Source of the DNA: Gliomastix tumulicola
Taxonomy: Eukaryota > Ascomycota > Sordariomycetes > Hypocreales > Bionectriaceae
NCBI GenBank assembly: GCA_001599755.1
Contig: BCHX01000001.1
Location: 7,130,001-7,194,000 of the forward strand
Reading direction: 5' to 3'
DNA length: 64,000 bases
This document shows, piece after piece, positions 20,664 to 31,478 of this stretch (position 1 is its first letter; the number at the start of each line of letters is the position of its first letter). The notes under the pieces were generated by a model. It was not told the origin of the DNA, searched no databases, and saw only the letters and a program-made list of their open reading frames with translations. The translations under genes and the position numbers were made by a program.

Positions 20664-22336
20664 GGTGCTAGCTGGGGGGGGAGTGATGGGATGGGATGGG
20701 ATGGGATGAGACGAGATGGATGCAGAAAGAGTGAGTGATGATCGGGAGGGATCGTCGGGGGATCACCGTCTATTTATCCTCGAGGGGGGATGGCTGTAAA
20801 GCTCGAGCCTGCGCTCGCTCAGTCTCAGCACCGACCGACGCCGGCATGGTTGGGCTCGTCGTGATTGATTGATGCGACCTGCCCAGACGGACTGGCGATG
20901 TCTTCACGGCCAATGAGTGCCGGCCTGCCAACTCTGGCCTGCATGAAACGGGCAGTACAAACGGGGGGACATTATTGTGCAGACGACAGTCACGATCAAA
21001 CGAGAGACGCAATTCTGTCACCCGCACAGTCTCATCTTATCTGCCCTCCGCTCACCTCCGCCGATCATGCATCCACCTTCTCTATTCAGCAGGCATCGTA
21101 TCTGCACGCTTGACACTGCGCCAAGCGCGCCACGGCCTGATCAAAGCTTCGGCATCTCGAGACGACAAGACACGACCAAGCCGCTAGTCTAGTGAGGCTC
21201 GTGTGAAGTGTTGGTGTTGACAGTCGTCTACTGTCTATCGTCTGTCGTCAAGTCTCTGTCGATGCTCCTCTGACACACTGACACTCTTGTATGGCAAACC
21301 CCCGCCCAAGTCCAGCCCAGCCCAGACCTCAGCCGACAACCCGGCACTTGGCCAGATCTAGAAGGCACAGATCCCATGCCCAAGTTTTCCATTCTCGTCC
21401 CCTCCCACCAATCACGGCAGCGCGTCCAATCCCCCCCCCTTCCCCCGTCTTACCACTTTACCCCTGAGCACGGCTTTCGCGCATTTTCCAAATGCCCACG
21501 GCCGGCACCTGCTGCCTTTTGCGGGCAGTGGTGGCGGGGTCCGGGACGAAAAGTCGCCAGATGACGAGCGCGCGAGGGTGTGCCGATGCTACCTTAACTT
21601 CCCTTGCCTGCGCGCTGCGTGTGCAGTCACCTCCCTGAAACGACTCGGTGAGCAAACGTTCCCATCCACTTGCCCAGTTCTGGAACCATTCTGTCCTTGC
21701 TTGCAATTAGCCGCTTTGCCTCGTCGCGTGCGCCTCATCGGCTATATGGCACGCGGGGGTGGTGCGGAATAGTAGACTCTTGGAGCGTGGATGGGCGCGG
21801 AAAATAACCCCTCAGCTGCCGTTGTTGCGTAGCACTTTGCTTGACTCTGGGCCTTTGCTTGGCGAGGGATCGAATACGACTCGAACGGGCAGGCCTTGCT
21901 TGCTTGCGCTTTGCTTTTCTGCCAGCTTTTGGGAAGGAGGATCTTGTTGGTTTCTCGTGCGCCCCCCTCCCCTCGGGGAAGACGTGCATTCGCATGGTGA
22001 CATCTGGACGGTAATACGAGCCCCCCCCCCCTTCGGCCAATAATCAGACACCTCACCGATGGGGGGGCGATTGGATGTACACAGAGTGTATCGAATAGGT
22101 GAATTATCCGCGTCGGCAATCTCCATCGCCAATTAATCTGCGACCTGTATCTCTCTCCCGTGTTCGCCCCCCCCGTATCTGCTGACCACCGTACCTGGCT
22201 GCTGACAGTGCTTTTACGACGTACGTACATGCATACATACATCCCGACTTGTCCTACACACATGCCCGAATCAGCCCTATACATACATGTCCTTCTGCAC
22301 TACGCGCGCGCGCATGCCAGATTCCTATTCCGGGCC
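20664..22336. other. Intergenic region with simple repeats
   Basis: 1.7 kb between the trypsin start and the dynamin-like gene stop. A pentanucleotide repeat (GGGAT)n lies at about 20685-20709 just before the trypsin ATG. A TATA-like GATAAATA on the minus strand lies near 20771-20778. A C run is at about 22021-22031. Open frames here are short and compositional. Confidence 0.45.
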
Positions 22337-24713
22337 TCAGCCCCGAAGCACCTTGATGGCGGCCTCCAGGTTCGCAATCTCCCGCTCCAGCTGCTGCCGG
22401 CCCTGCTTCGAGTCGTCGTCCTCGCCCGCGATGGCGTCGAGCTGCTCGCTGCTCAGGCCCATGACCAGCTCGGGGCCGAAGAGGTTGAGCGGGCCGTCCT
22501 TGGACCGAAGGAGAAGGTGCAGGACGACCTGCTGGCAGAGCACGTCGACGAAGCGCTTGTGAGACACCTCGTAGTAGCTGACGAGGGCGTCCAGGAGGTC
22601 GTCGCAGACCTGCTCGTCGTTGCTCTTGTTGGTGATGGCTTTCTTGATATCGTTGATGCTGACACAGTCGTTTTGGTGGTCGGAGAAGTAGATGGGGGCG
22701 TCCTCGAGGGGCTTGACGAGCCGTTCGTTGCGCTTCTCCTGGAGACCGCCGTTGAAGTGGCGGTTAAAGGTGCAGAGGATGCCCCGTCGCTCGACGTCCA
22801 GCAGCAGCTGGGCCTGGTCCACGGCCTTCTGGTACATGGACACCAGCTGGTCCAGGAGGAAGTCATTCCACAGCTGATCCTTGACCTGGCTCTCGGGGCA
22901 CAGGGACGTGAGGAGGCGGTAGACAAAGTCGTGGACGATGAAGACGGCCTTGCTGACGTGGGACATGGTGAGGGGCGTCCACTTCTCGGTCTCCTTGTGG
23001 AAGATTGCAGACAGGATGGTGCCGCCAAACTAGACCTGCGTCAGTGATTGATTGGACCCCAAGGACCGCATGTGTGTTCAACTTACAGTTCCCAGCTCGG
23101 GACCGCGGCTGGAGTGGTAGACCTCGCGGATGCGCGTGGCTAGGTAGCCCTTGACAGGCTCGGGGCACTCATACTCCTCCTCCCGCAGCACTGCTCCGAG
23201 CTCCTCGTACTTGTCCATGTCGAGCTGCAGAGAGCCGATGGCGTCGGCGACAGAGTCCGCCTCTTCGTCGGCCTCCTCGAAGTGGTCGAGCTGACCGCGC
23301 CCCGAGAACGTGGCGGAGAAGTCCTCGCAGAGGGTCAGGATCCTGGTGATGAGGCGCATCTCGGGCTCCTCCGTAAAGATACCCTCACCAGAGTAGTACC
23401 CCTTCAGCGCATCCTGGGCGACGGCCTGGAAGCGGCTGGCCAGCCGGCCGAGGTACAGCCGCTGGGCGCTCTCGTCTGCGCGGGACGGACCCATGGCCTC
23501 GAGACGAAGCTTCGACAGCTCGAGCTTCTGGACGATGTCGGCCTTGACATGGGGGATCTCCTGGCTGGAGATCTTGGAGAGCAGCTGGCTGAGCCGCGTC
23601 TTGAGGGCGGCGACGCCGCATCGCTCCCGGGCGCCGGACCACGGATGGGACGTGAAGAAGGCCGTCTCGGACGAGTCACGCTGGGCAGCCGTCGAGGTGC
23701 TGTCGTCGGCGCTGCGGTTCTTGACGACGTAGTATCCCAACTTGAGCTTGCTGCGTCTCTCTAGGAGTAGATCCATGACGGCGTTCTTGGTCGCCATCTC
23801 GGTCGCGAGGTCGGGCTTGGTGAGCACGCCCATGGTGCGGATGCCCTCGGGGTCGGCGGCCTCGGCGAGCTTCAGAATCTCCTGCGTGGCGATGTCGACG
23901 TTGCACGGGATGACGGCGAGGATGCTATTGCCTTGTCAGCGGATGTTGCGTGGCCACACTTTCTCATTATTCGCTCGGCTCACATGGTACGGCGGTTGTT
24001 CATGTACGACTTGACCATGTTCTCGACGAGGGTGATGTCCGCGTCCGTGGTAAGGCCTAGAGATGGTTAGCTACTCGGCCGAAAACTGTGATTGATGGCT
24101 CCTTACCGGGGGTCGGGACACGGAAGATGCCAGGAACATCGATGACGGTGAGGTGAACCTCCTGCTCAAGTCAGCATGTGCGTGAAGATTGGACAAGTGT
24201 GAAGACATACCTCGGGACCAGAGATCTCGATCTTGAGAATGTCCTCGCTGAAGGCATCGCCCTCGCCGCCCTCGCCCATGCGGATGCCCATGGCTTCGTT
24301 GGCCTTAGAATTTAAGTCAGCAAAAACCAGCAAGCATAAAATGTTGGACTCTGTGTGCGCACCATTATGAAGACCTGGGCCAGCCCCTCATCGTCGAGCA
24401 TCGTGAAGCTGCGGTGGAAGGAGAGCAGCTTCGCCTTCAACTCATCGTCCGCGTCGGGGCGAGGAATGATCGAAATGCTGACAGCCTGAGACGGGCCACG
24501 GGAGCAGGTGATCTGGGTGGCATAGCGGGTGCAGAGGCCAGCGGCGCGGGGGAAGGAGAAGCCAGTCAGACTCTCCAAGACGGAGCTCTTGCCGGACGAC
24601 TGGTCGCCGACAACAACGAGCTGAGGAAGCGGAATGACGGAGCCGACGTTGAGCTCACGGAGCTTGTCGATCTTGGCCAAGGTGGCCTTGCTGCCGAGAC
24701 CCTTGGTCTTCAT
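22337..24713 (-). CDS. Dynamin-like large GTPase (Mx/Vps1-related, fungal)
   Basis: Six exons: 24713-24363, 24303-24211, 24161-24107, 24056-23984, 23924-23087 and 23029-22337, giving 700 residues. The N-terminal GTPase has the P-loop GDQSSGKSSV (about residues 36-45), the switch-region DVPG in VIDVPGIF, and the G4 motif TKPD in GVLTKPDLA. A stalk and a C-terminal GTPase effector domain follow, the latter with DQAQLLLDVERRG and the tail LEREIANLEAAIKVLRG. There is no PH or proline-rich domain. This class forms membrane-remodelling or organelle-fission oligomers; many fungal paralogues have no assigned role. Introns cluster in the GTPase domain. The 24161 acceptor was chosen to give the usual GPEEVHLTV spacing. 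Confidence 0.92.
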
Positions 24714-25330
24714 GGTGATGCTGCGAGGAGGGGAGGATGAGAGATGAAGGCGAAAGCAAGATGCGTGATGAGAGCGACCTTATCCAAAGGGATGGTTGCC
24801 GAAGGAAGCAGGGTTGGATGATGGATGGATGAAATGGAAAGAAAACATTTGGAACGCGCGAGAAGAGATGGAGGGCGCGGCAAACAAGGCTGTGTTTGCG
24901 CGCACTTTTGCACGTATCAGGTGGTGCAAAAGTTGCACTTACTACCCCCACGCGGCGCACTGCTGCATGAATTTCAGTGAATAACAGGATCACAAAATTC
25001 ATCTTTCACTCCCGACCGTGTTCGAAGGCGCTGCCTCTTCTTGAAACATCCGACGTATCTACGCTAAGCAGGACCCTGACGGCATCTTGCATCCTCCTCA
25101 GCATCACTGTGCCATCCTCTCGCTCTCTCAACTTTTGCTCTCTTTTCATCCCTTCTGGAATGCCCAGAGCGTCGACGTTCTTGACCACTGCTTATACTCA
25201 TACACATAGTCACTCGCGAACTCGCGTGGACCACCAGCAGTACGCACCTGTCCATATCTTCTGAGGTTGGAAGAGGCTAACCAGTATCGATGCTTAGAGG
25301 TCTTCCGACGCCGAACGTCCAGCCAAGAGA
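24714..25330. other. Intergenic region upstream of dynamin-like gene
   Basis: Promoter side of the minus-strand GTPase gene. No gene supported. Confidence 0.4.
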
Positions 25331-26625
25331 ATGAAGTCAGAGACTCCCTCCTCTTCTGGACTGCTCTCTCTACGCTCCCTGTTGGCCTCACCTGCTTCGA
25401 CCGATGCAGGGAGCTCGTCTCGCGAGAACTGCGCACCATCTGTCTACGACACCTACCCGCCAACTACTTAGGAGGGAATGAACATTATGGCTCGCGCGAA
25501 TATCCTTATCGACGAGACCTGGACGTAGGACAAGGAGGATGAGCTTCTGTAGTGGTGGAACGGAATACGGACAAAGACAGCCATCAACGAGCTGCGTGAC
25601 AAGGTGCTAAGCAAGGGATCATAACTAATCACTCTCTCTGGCGGATATCGACTCGCGTCTTCAAGAAGTCCCCGTTGGAGCTCCTGAGAAATTGGCAGCT
25701 CATCTACGATGCTGACCTTCAGGCCGCAGCTCCGCCAGCCGAGGGAACGTCTCCCGAGGGCTCTGCCGTGTTCTCTATTGGGTTTGCGAGGCATCTGACC
25801 GGAGTCCTCTGCCATCCTCTCCTCTTGGCACTGGGTGTAAACGCGGCACCCAGGGCTATAATGACGGCACTCCAGTTCGCAGTTCTTTGTCGGACTGATG
25901 ACCGCACTAGCACTTGGATCATCCCCGGTCGATCACATCTGCGATGTCCCATCGTGATCGCTCTGGCGGAAGAGCTCAGTGTCTCTCTGGAAGGTGGAGG
26001 GAGCATACACGCGCGCCATAAGAGAATCCGTCGGGCGCTGGATGTAGAGCCTTCCATCCTGTCCAACCTCCTCCACGAGATTGGCCGCCGCAGCCGTCGA
26101 CGCGATGAGCACGACCCCGCCGTCGCCCGCAAGTCCTACCATGGCAGAACCGTGTTCCTCGTCGAGACATCGGATGTCAGGATCCTCTGCGGCGCTCTCG
26201 AGACCGTGTACCCTGAGGGTGAAAAGTGCGACGAGGCCTTCAAGAAACTCCGTGAACCCCCCGCTGATGCCCCCTGGCCGTCGCAGCTTCCGACAAAACC
26301 TGGATTTTGCGATCTCTTGGAGAAGGGTTTGCTAGACGGCGAGAGCTTCTGGCGTCGGAGAGAGCTCGAGAACCGTCCACCTGCGCCGCAAGTGACTTCT
26401 CCTGCGCCGCATCAGCGGGAAGATCCTGTGGCCAGGCGGAATGCTCCGTCGGCGGAGGAGAGACCGTCGCGCAGCACTCGCCACTGGTCTTCTTCGCCGT
26501 CGGACGGCGAGAGCTGGCCGAGATTTGATGACGAGAGATATCGGATCGTCCTTTCGCGTAGGACGGGCGAACTGGTCGCTTCGCGTATGCCGCCGATGCC
26601 TGATCGTCCCCAGGAAACTTCTTGA
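25331..26625 (+). pseudogene. Decayed gene, SANT/Myb-like N-terminal part and long open 3' part
   Basis: From ATG 25331 a coherent frame reads MKSETPSSSGLLSLRS and later ANILIDETWT*DKEDELL*WW then NGIRTKTAINELRDKV. It is interrupted by four stops (TAG, TAG, TAG, TAA), each one C-to-T change from CAG or CAA. The TW..KEDELL..WW pattern resembles a SANT/Myb repeat. A frame change leads to SLSLADIDSRLQEVPVGAPE, and a further frame is open to the stop at 26625. That part includes PGRSHLRCPIVIALAEEL and KPGFCDLLEKGLLDGESFW; its first ATG is at 25861. No family was recognised for it. It may survive as an independent gene (25861-26625, 254 codons) or be the dead tail. Confidence 0.45.
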
Positions 26626-26999
26626 AGGAGATGCAGTTGTTAGGCCAGTGTGTGTTGTGAGCTCAGGTGGGCACCCACTGCTATCAGAACACACGACCTA
26701 GCATTCTTCCTCGTCCACTTCGCCCGGATTTACGCCAGGCCTTGAGCTTGCGATCGGCGTTAAGACCGCTGCCGAATCGGCACCTGACGTCTGGCGTGCA
26801 CGGGGATAAGGCAGGATCTGAAGGTGCCGACTTACCGGCCAGCGACTGGTATTAATACTCTGGTACCTTAGGGGTGAGGTAAAAGATTATTACGCCCGCC
26901 TTTGCCGTCACCGCCCCTTCATCCTTATCTTTCACTTCACTCACCTTCATCTCACTTTCATCTCACTAGCGTCCCAGCCGTGTCGGTGTAGCCATCAAC
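26626..26999 (+). promoter_or_regulatory. Upstream region of dienelactone hydrolase gene
   Basis: About 370 bp with pyrimidine-rich CTTCAC/CTCAC repeats at 26935-26968 close to the ATG, as is common in fungal 5' UTRs. No other feature seen. Confidence 0.4.
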
Positions 27000-27859
27000 A
27001 TGTCGTGTCCTGAATGCTTCTCGGGCCACGTCCACGAGGGCGATCCCACTGGCAAGACCCAGACACTCCACTCTCTCACGACGTACACGGCTGCTCCTAC
27101 GGGAACCCCCAAGGGCATCATCATCATCATCCCGGACGCTTTCGGCATCGAGTTCGTCAACAACAAGCTCCTCGCAGATCATTATGCCGCCAAGGGAGGA
27201 TATACCGTCCATCTCCCTGACTTCATGGCCGGCACCAGCGCTCCCGAGCAGGTGCTGAACTCTCTCCACGTCATGGAATCATCGGCTGGATGGTTCACAA
27301 AGCTGTAAGCACCCTCTCTGGTGGGTGGTACCAGGAGGACTCTGCTAAATATCATCATCACAGACAGCATGTGCCTTACCTCATCAGGACCTTGATCCCC
27401 TTCATCTGGACGAACCGCTTCGGCTCCTCGTATCCTCGCGTCAAGCCCTTCATCCAGTCCCTCCACGCTGCCAATCCGAACACCCCCATCTTCGTTTCTG
27501 GCTTCTGCTGGGGAGGCAAACACGTTTGCCTTCTGTCTGCCGACCCAGACACGTATCCTCTCATCACCGCCGGCTTCACGGGTCACCCGTCACAGCTGTC
27601 GATTCCTGAGGAGATTCACACGCTCCACAATCCCGTGTCATTTGCGCTTGCTGAGAACGACGCCCGACTGCAGAAAGAGGCGAGAGACGCCATTGAGAAA
27701 GCCATCGAGGGGAAAGACGGGGAGGTCATCACGTATGAGGGCGTGGGACATGGATTCTGCATCAGGGCGGACCACACGCGTGATGCCGCCAAGGAGGCAG
27801 CAGAGAAGGCCGAGGATCAGTGTTTGAAGTGGTTTGATCGACATCTACCCAGGTCCTAG
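27000..27859 (+). CDS. Dienelactone hydrolase family protein
   Basis: Exons 27000-27304 and 27364-27859 give 266 residues, the usual size for fungal members. The N-terminal CPECFSGHVHEG block is typical of this fungal subgroup. The alpha/beta-hydrolase fold shows the nucleophile elbow GFCWGGKH, with Cys as nucleophile as in dienelactone hydrolase, and the catalytic His in GVGHGFCIR. An Asp in LAENDARL is a candidate for the acid. No signal peptide, so cytosolic. Family members hydrolyse dienelactone in chlorocatechol breakdown or other small esters; the natural substrate here is unknown. The intron has donor GTAAGC, branch CTAAAT and acceptor CACAG. Confidence 0.93.
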
Positions 27860-28010
27860 AGCGTCAAGTGTTTATAGCCATGCCGGCTGATCTTGGTGGT
27901 GGACGGAAGACAGCCAAAAATATATTGATGGTATTAGTTAACGTGGCGTTGCTGACATATTCCACACCAATACCTGCAATTTCCAGCGACGTGACCAAGC
28001 TCCATGTACT

Positions 28011-29042
28011 CTACTCATCTAGCAAAGCATCTAGGATATCGCCCATCCTTTCAATGGCACGTGCCTGTTCCTCCCTTCGCCTAAGCTCCTCCTCGGCGGC
28101 AGCGCGTCTTTCCATAACACGCTTCTCCATCTCTGACCAGCTGGTCAGCTGTTTCATCTCCTCATACGACGCGAGGAGACCCTGGTGGCGGATCCGGAGC
28201 TCCTCAGTAAGCTCAGTCTGTTCGTCAAGGTCGTTGAGAAATCTTATGATGCTGTCCATCTCGCGTATCGATGCCTTGACGTTGTCGAACGCGAGATTGT
28301 ACCAAGATGGCACACTGATGCGGGCCTCCAGTAGGTCTTCGGTTTCGAACACCGAGTCACCGACCCTCCTCATCGTTAAAGCCGGAGTGGGCTGCAAGCG
28401 AGTCGGCAAGCGCTTCCACCAAAGACTCGCCAGCTTGCATGTGGTAGCTCTCCCAGGTCAAGAGAACAACGCGGCGAACCGATTCGAGCTCAACACCGTT
28501 GACTTTGCAAATGGCGCGCGAAATACCCAAATTCTTGTTGTAGTCCCGCTATGTTCTTGTTGTCGTAGTCGGCGAGCCGTGACCGCAGATCTGTCGAGTA
28601 GCCCGAATGGAGAGGGCTTTGCAGCTGCCGGACTTTGTCGTCAGGCTCGTCCGCCGGATGGTTGATGCAACGGCGCTCGTACATCCGAGCCAGCCTCTCG
28701 AGGTTTCGCGTTTCGATTCACGCTGTCGTAGGCGATCGTCCCCATGACGAGAGAATGCATGACGCATTTTGGCATGGCGTGCAGGAGCTCGAGGACACCG
28801 GTAGGTCCGCTATGGAGCAGCGTTTTGACTGCTTCGTCAACGTCGAAGCCTGCGTTCTTGAGATCGGCTGACTCCTCCTTCAAAGCTGTGCCGATGTTTT
28901 TCAAGCATAGTGATGCCTGGTAGAGGGACTTGTAGTCTCGCGTCGCCTCGAGGAACTGCAGAAGTTCCTGTCTCGGAATGACAGGTGTCTCGAGGGTCCG
29001 GCTGGTAGGGACAGGAATTTGAGGCATGTTCGTTGATTGCAA
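28011..29042 (-). pseudogene. Frameshifted remnant of a helical/coiled-coil protein gene
   Basis: Coding-like sequence runs from ATG 29042 to the stop at 28011 but changes frame several times. Segment 1 (29042 to about 28715) ends YDSVNR. Segment 2 (about 28715-28550) reads NLERLARMYERRCINH then DLRSRLADYDNKN. Segment 3 (about 28550-28385) reads KVNGVELESVRRVVLLTWES. Segment 4 (28385-28011) reads RVGDSVFETEDLLEARIS and ends in a charged coiled coil (AAAEEELRRREEQARAIERM). Around the second junction ACTACGACAACAAGAA and ACTACAACAAGAA are near-copies, suggesting a short duplication. No splice signals explain the shifts. No domain recognised; it was probably a cytoplasmic helical protein. Confidence 0.55.
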
Positions 29043-29535
29043 ATATGCCTTTGTCTATTCCGAGATCGCAGGGAATTGTCGTTCGGGCGTGTCGAGGCAA
29101 GACTCTGCGGAGGGTGCTGGCAATTTCGTTCCAAGTTGAGTGTGGAGTCTGGGGTGATAATTAATACTGCTAAGTTGTAATTCCAACCTGAAGGCTTTCT
29201 GAGTGGGTGATATAAAGGTTTTGACACAGGCCTCATTTTTAGTGAGCTTCGCGCTGAGTGCCAGCATACATCCACACCAAAGGGACGCAGAAAGCTTCCA
29301 TTGTTATGTCATCCATATATATAGAGAAGAACCTACTACCTCCCAAGTACCGCAATGCACAAGGTACTATATTAACTAGTATCTTCTAGCTACAGCGGCC
29401 AAGCCACTAAAATTCCGGCTCCAGGGGACGCTCAGCGTTCCAAGCCTCGTGCATTCTATACCTACTTCTTGATATTAATAACGGCCGTAGCACCTGATCA
29501 TAGAAGGCTCGCTCATGCCTTAGTCGGTTGCATGT

Positions 29536-29931
29536 CTACTTCAGAGCAAGGATGTCGAACACTGTCCCGCCGGTGTGACTCTCATCCCGCCACCGCTTCA
29601 CGATCTCGCTGGGGTTTATGATCAGGTCCTTGACGTAGAAGTCGTCCGCTTCCTCGGGATTCGCTGCATCAAACACCAGATCCGTAATACCAAAGTCTAC
29701 GTTGATGTCGTCATGCAAGGGGGACGTGATGAGGTTCAACACGCAGGCTCATTTCCGGGCTTTCTTCGGGTTGAGGGGCAGCGTGAGGGAGCTGGTTGCT
29801 GCGTTGACCTGACTTTGCGTGATCGCGAATGCTGTCAGCCGTCGGAGCCTCCGAATACGCGTTGCGTAGTGGCGTGGAGATGTTCTATTGGGTGCCGCCT
29901 CCGGTAGACTGCATGCCCTGGTGATGAGCAA
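29536..29931 (-). pseudogene. Short remnant of an unidentified gene
   Basis: A coding-like tail reads DINVDFGITDLVFDAANPEE then DDFYVKDLIINPSEIVKRWR and ends GTVFDILALK* at 29536. It is separated by an in-frame TGA (29749-29751) from upstream SQVNAATSSLTLPLNP. No start or family was found. It is either a relic or the last exon of a gene I cannot assemble. Confidence 0.3.
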
Positions 29932-31478
29932 GAACTTACGTGGCCGTCCCCGGCATGCGCTGGCCCTCTCTCATCGCATGCTCGTAATCCAAGTCGAAGC
30001 GGCTCGAAGCATTCCACTCACGGAGTGGGCTCCTATTGCGAATCCGTCCGGATGCCCCGCGTGCTGGGCTGCGCGACCGTCTGCGGCTGCTGTCAACGTG
30101 GCGCTATCCCGTCCGACCACGGGACCGAGTGCCCTCGTTGTCATCGCCGTTGTCATCGTAGCTGCTATTGCTCTCGCTAGTCGTCAAGTTTGTAGCATCG
30201 TGCGAAGACAAGGGTCCGCGAAGATAGCTCGCCGGCCGAGATTGGAGCTCGATGATGACGATTCGCAGCGCAGCGGCGAGTTTAAGCTTGACGTGAGGTC
30301 TTGCTGAGCCACTCGGAATCCCCCTTGACGAGATGAATATCGATTCGATCGTGTCCTGCCGCGAAGGGATTCTTCTGGACGAGTGAGCAACGTCCTATGC
30401 GAGATTCTGTTCGTGGGCCTAGAGAGAGGAGGGAGATCCGGTGTCGGCCGTTGGTCCAAATCGGTGTTCTTGGAGGAGGATGGAAGGAGTAAGGTAGAGA
30501 AGAACAGCCAGCTTCGTCTGCTCGAATGTTCTTTTTCGCAGTTCGTCAATGAAATCTTATTAACTTTGCGGTGGGGCATGCAGGTTCCCGTTTCGCATTA
30601 TTTTACAGGCGTTGATGCTCGCTATCACTCGCTATCACTCGCTATGAATGCCCTGACTCCAGTGATTGTAGAACGAAGGAGCCCGCACCTCGAGTTTTCA
30701 GCAGACCTGGACCTCGAAGCGAAAGAATTCGCATCCAGCCTCGCGGTGTTTCATGGAGAGATACAACTATCCCATCTGCTCACGATCCCATTCGCGTTGA
30801 CGAGCGCCAAGAGCTCACGATGCCGTATCAACCGAGAGACATCGCACCGTCGGGAAATACCAACACATCAGCAGTGAGCTACGCCAGAGATTGTCTCCTT
30901 TTTCGACCCGACGGGCGGATCTACGCGGCGGCAAGAACCTGTGGCATGACGATCCGGGTCCTGGCTATCGTGGGGATGGAGAATGGGGAATCGCTGGAGC
31001 CGACAGGTTGTGATTGGCTCGGTGCGTCGCACTTCAAGATCTAGGGATGGGAAATATTGGTTCTAGATCTTGCCTCACTGCGCAATCCCATGTCTACCCC
31101 ATCATTTTCTCCGGTGGGGTGCAGCGGTCGGGGAACGAAGTCGTCCGTGATTCGAGCGCGAATACTCACCATTTCCCCGTAGGCAAAGAGGACCGCCATA
31201 TGTCCATCCGACGCCCCTTTTCCAGAGCCTAGACCAGCTGTTCCCGCCACTAGACGCGGAGGATCTGTGACCCCGGCTGTGGCTCACTCGGCGGCTCTGG
31301 GTCCGACGACCAGTCTGGGGCGTCCTCCACGATCACCCTATATTTTGCCGTTTCGGGACAGTACGAGGAAACCTATCGTCACCCTGGACTATAAAAGTCC
31401 TGGACACTGGCAGTCCAAAGGTTGTTTCCGGGTCCTCGACCACACAGACATTCATCAAGACAACATCCAGCATCCATC
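29932..31478. other. Intergenic tract upstream of GH127 gene 2
   Basis: No intact gene. Short frames (30383-30877 plus; 31041-31250 minus) have no recognisable features. A 10-bp direct repeat GCTATCACTC occurs twice at 30621-30640. TATAAAA at 31390-31396 lies 83 bp before the GH127 ATG. Confidence 0.4.
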
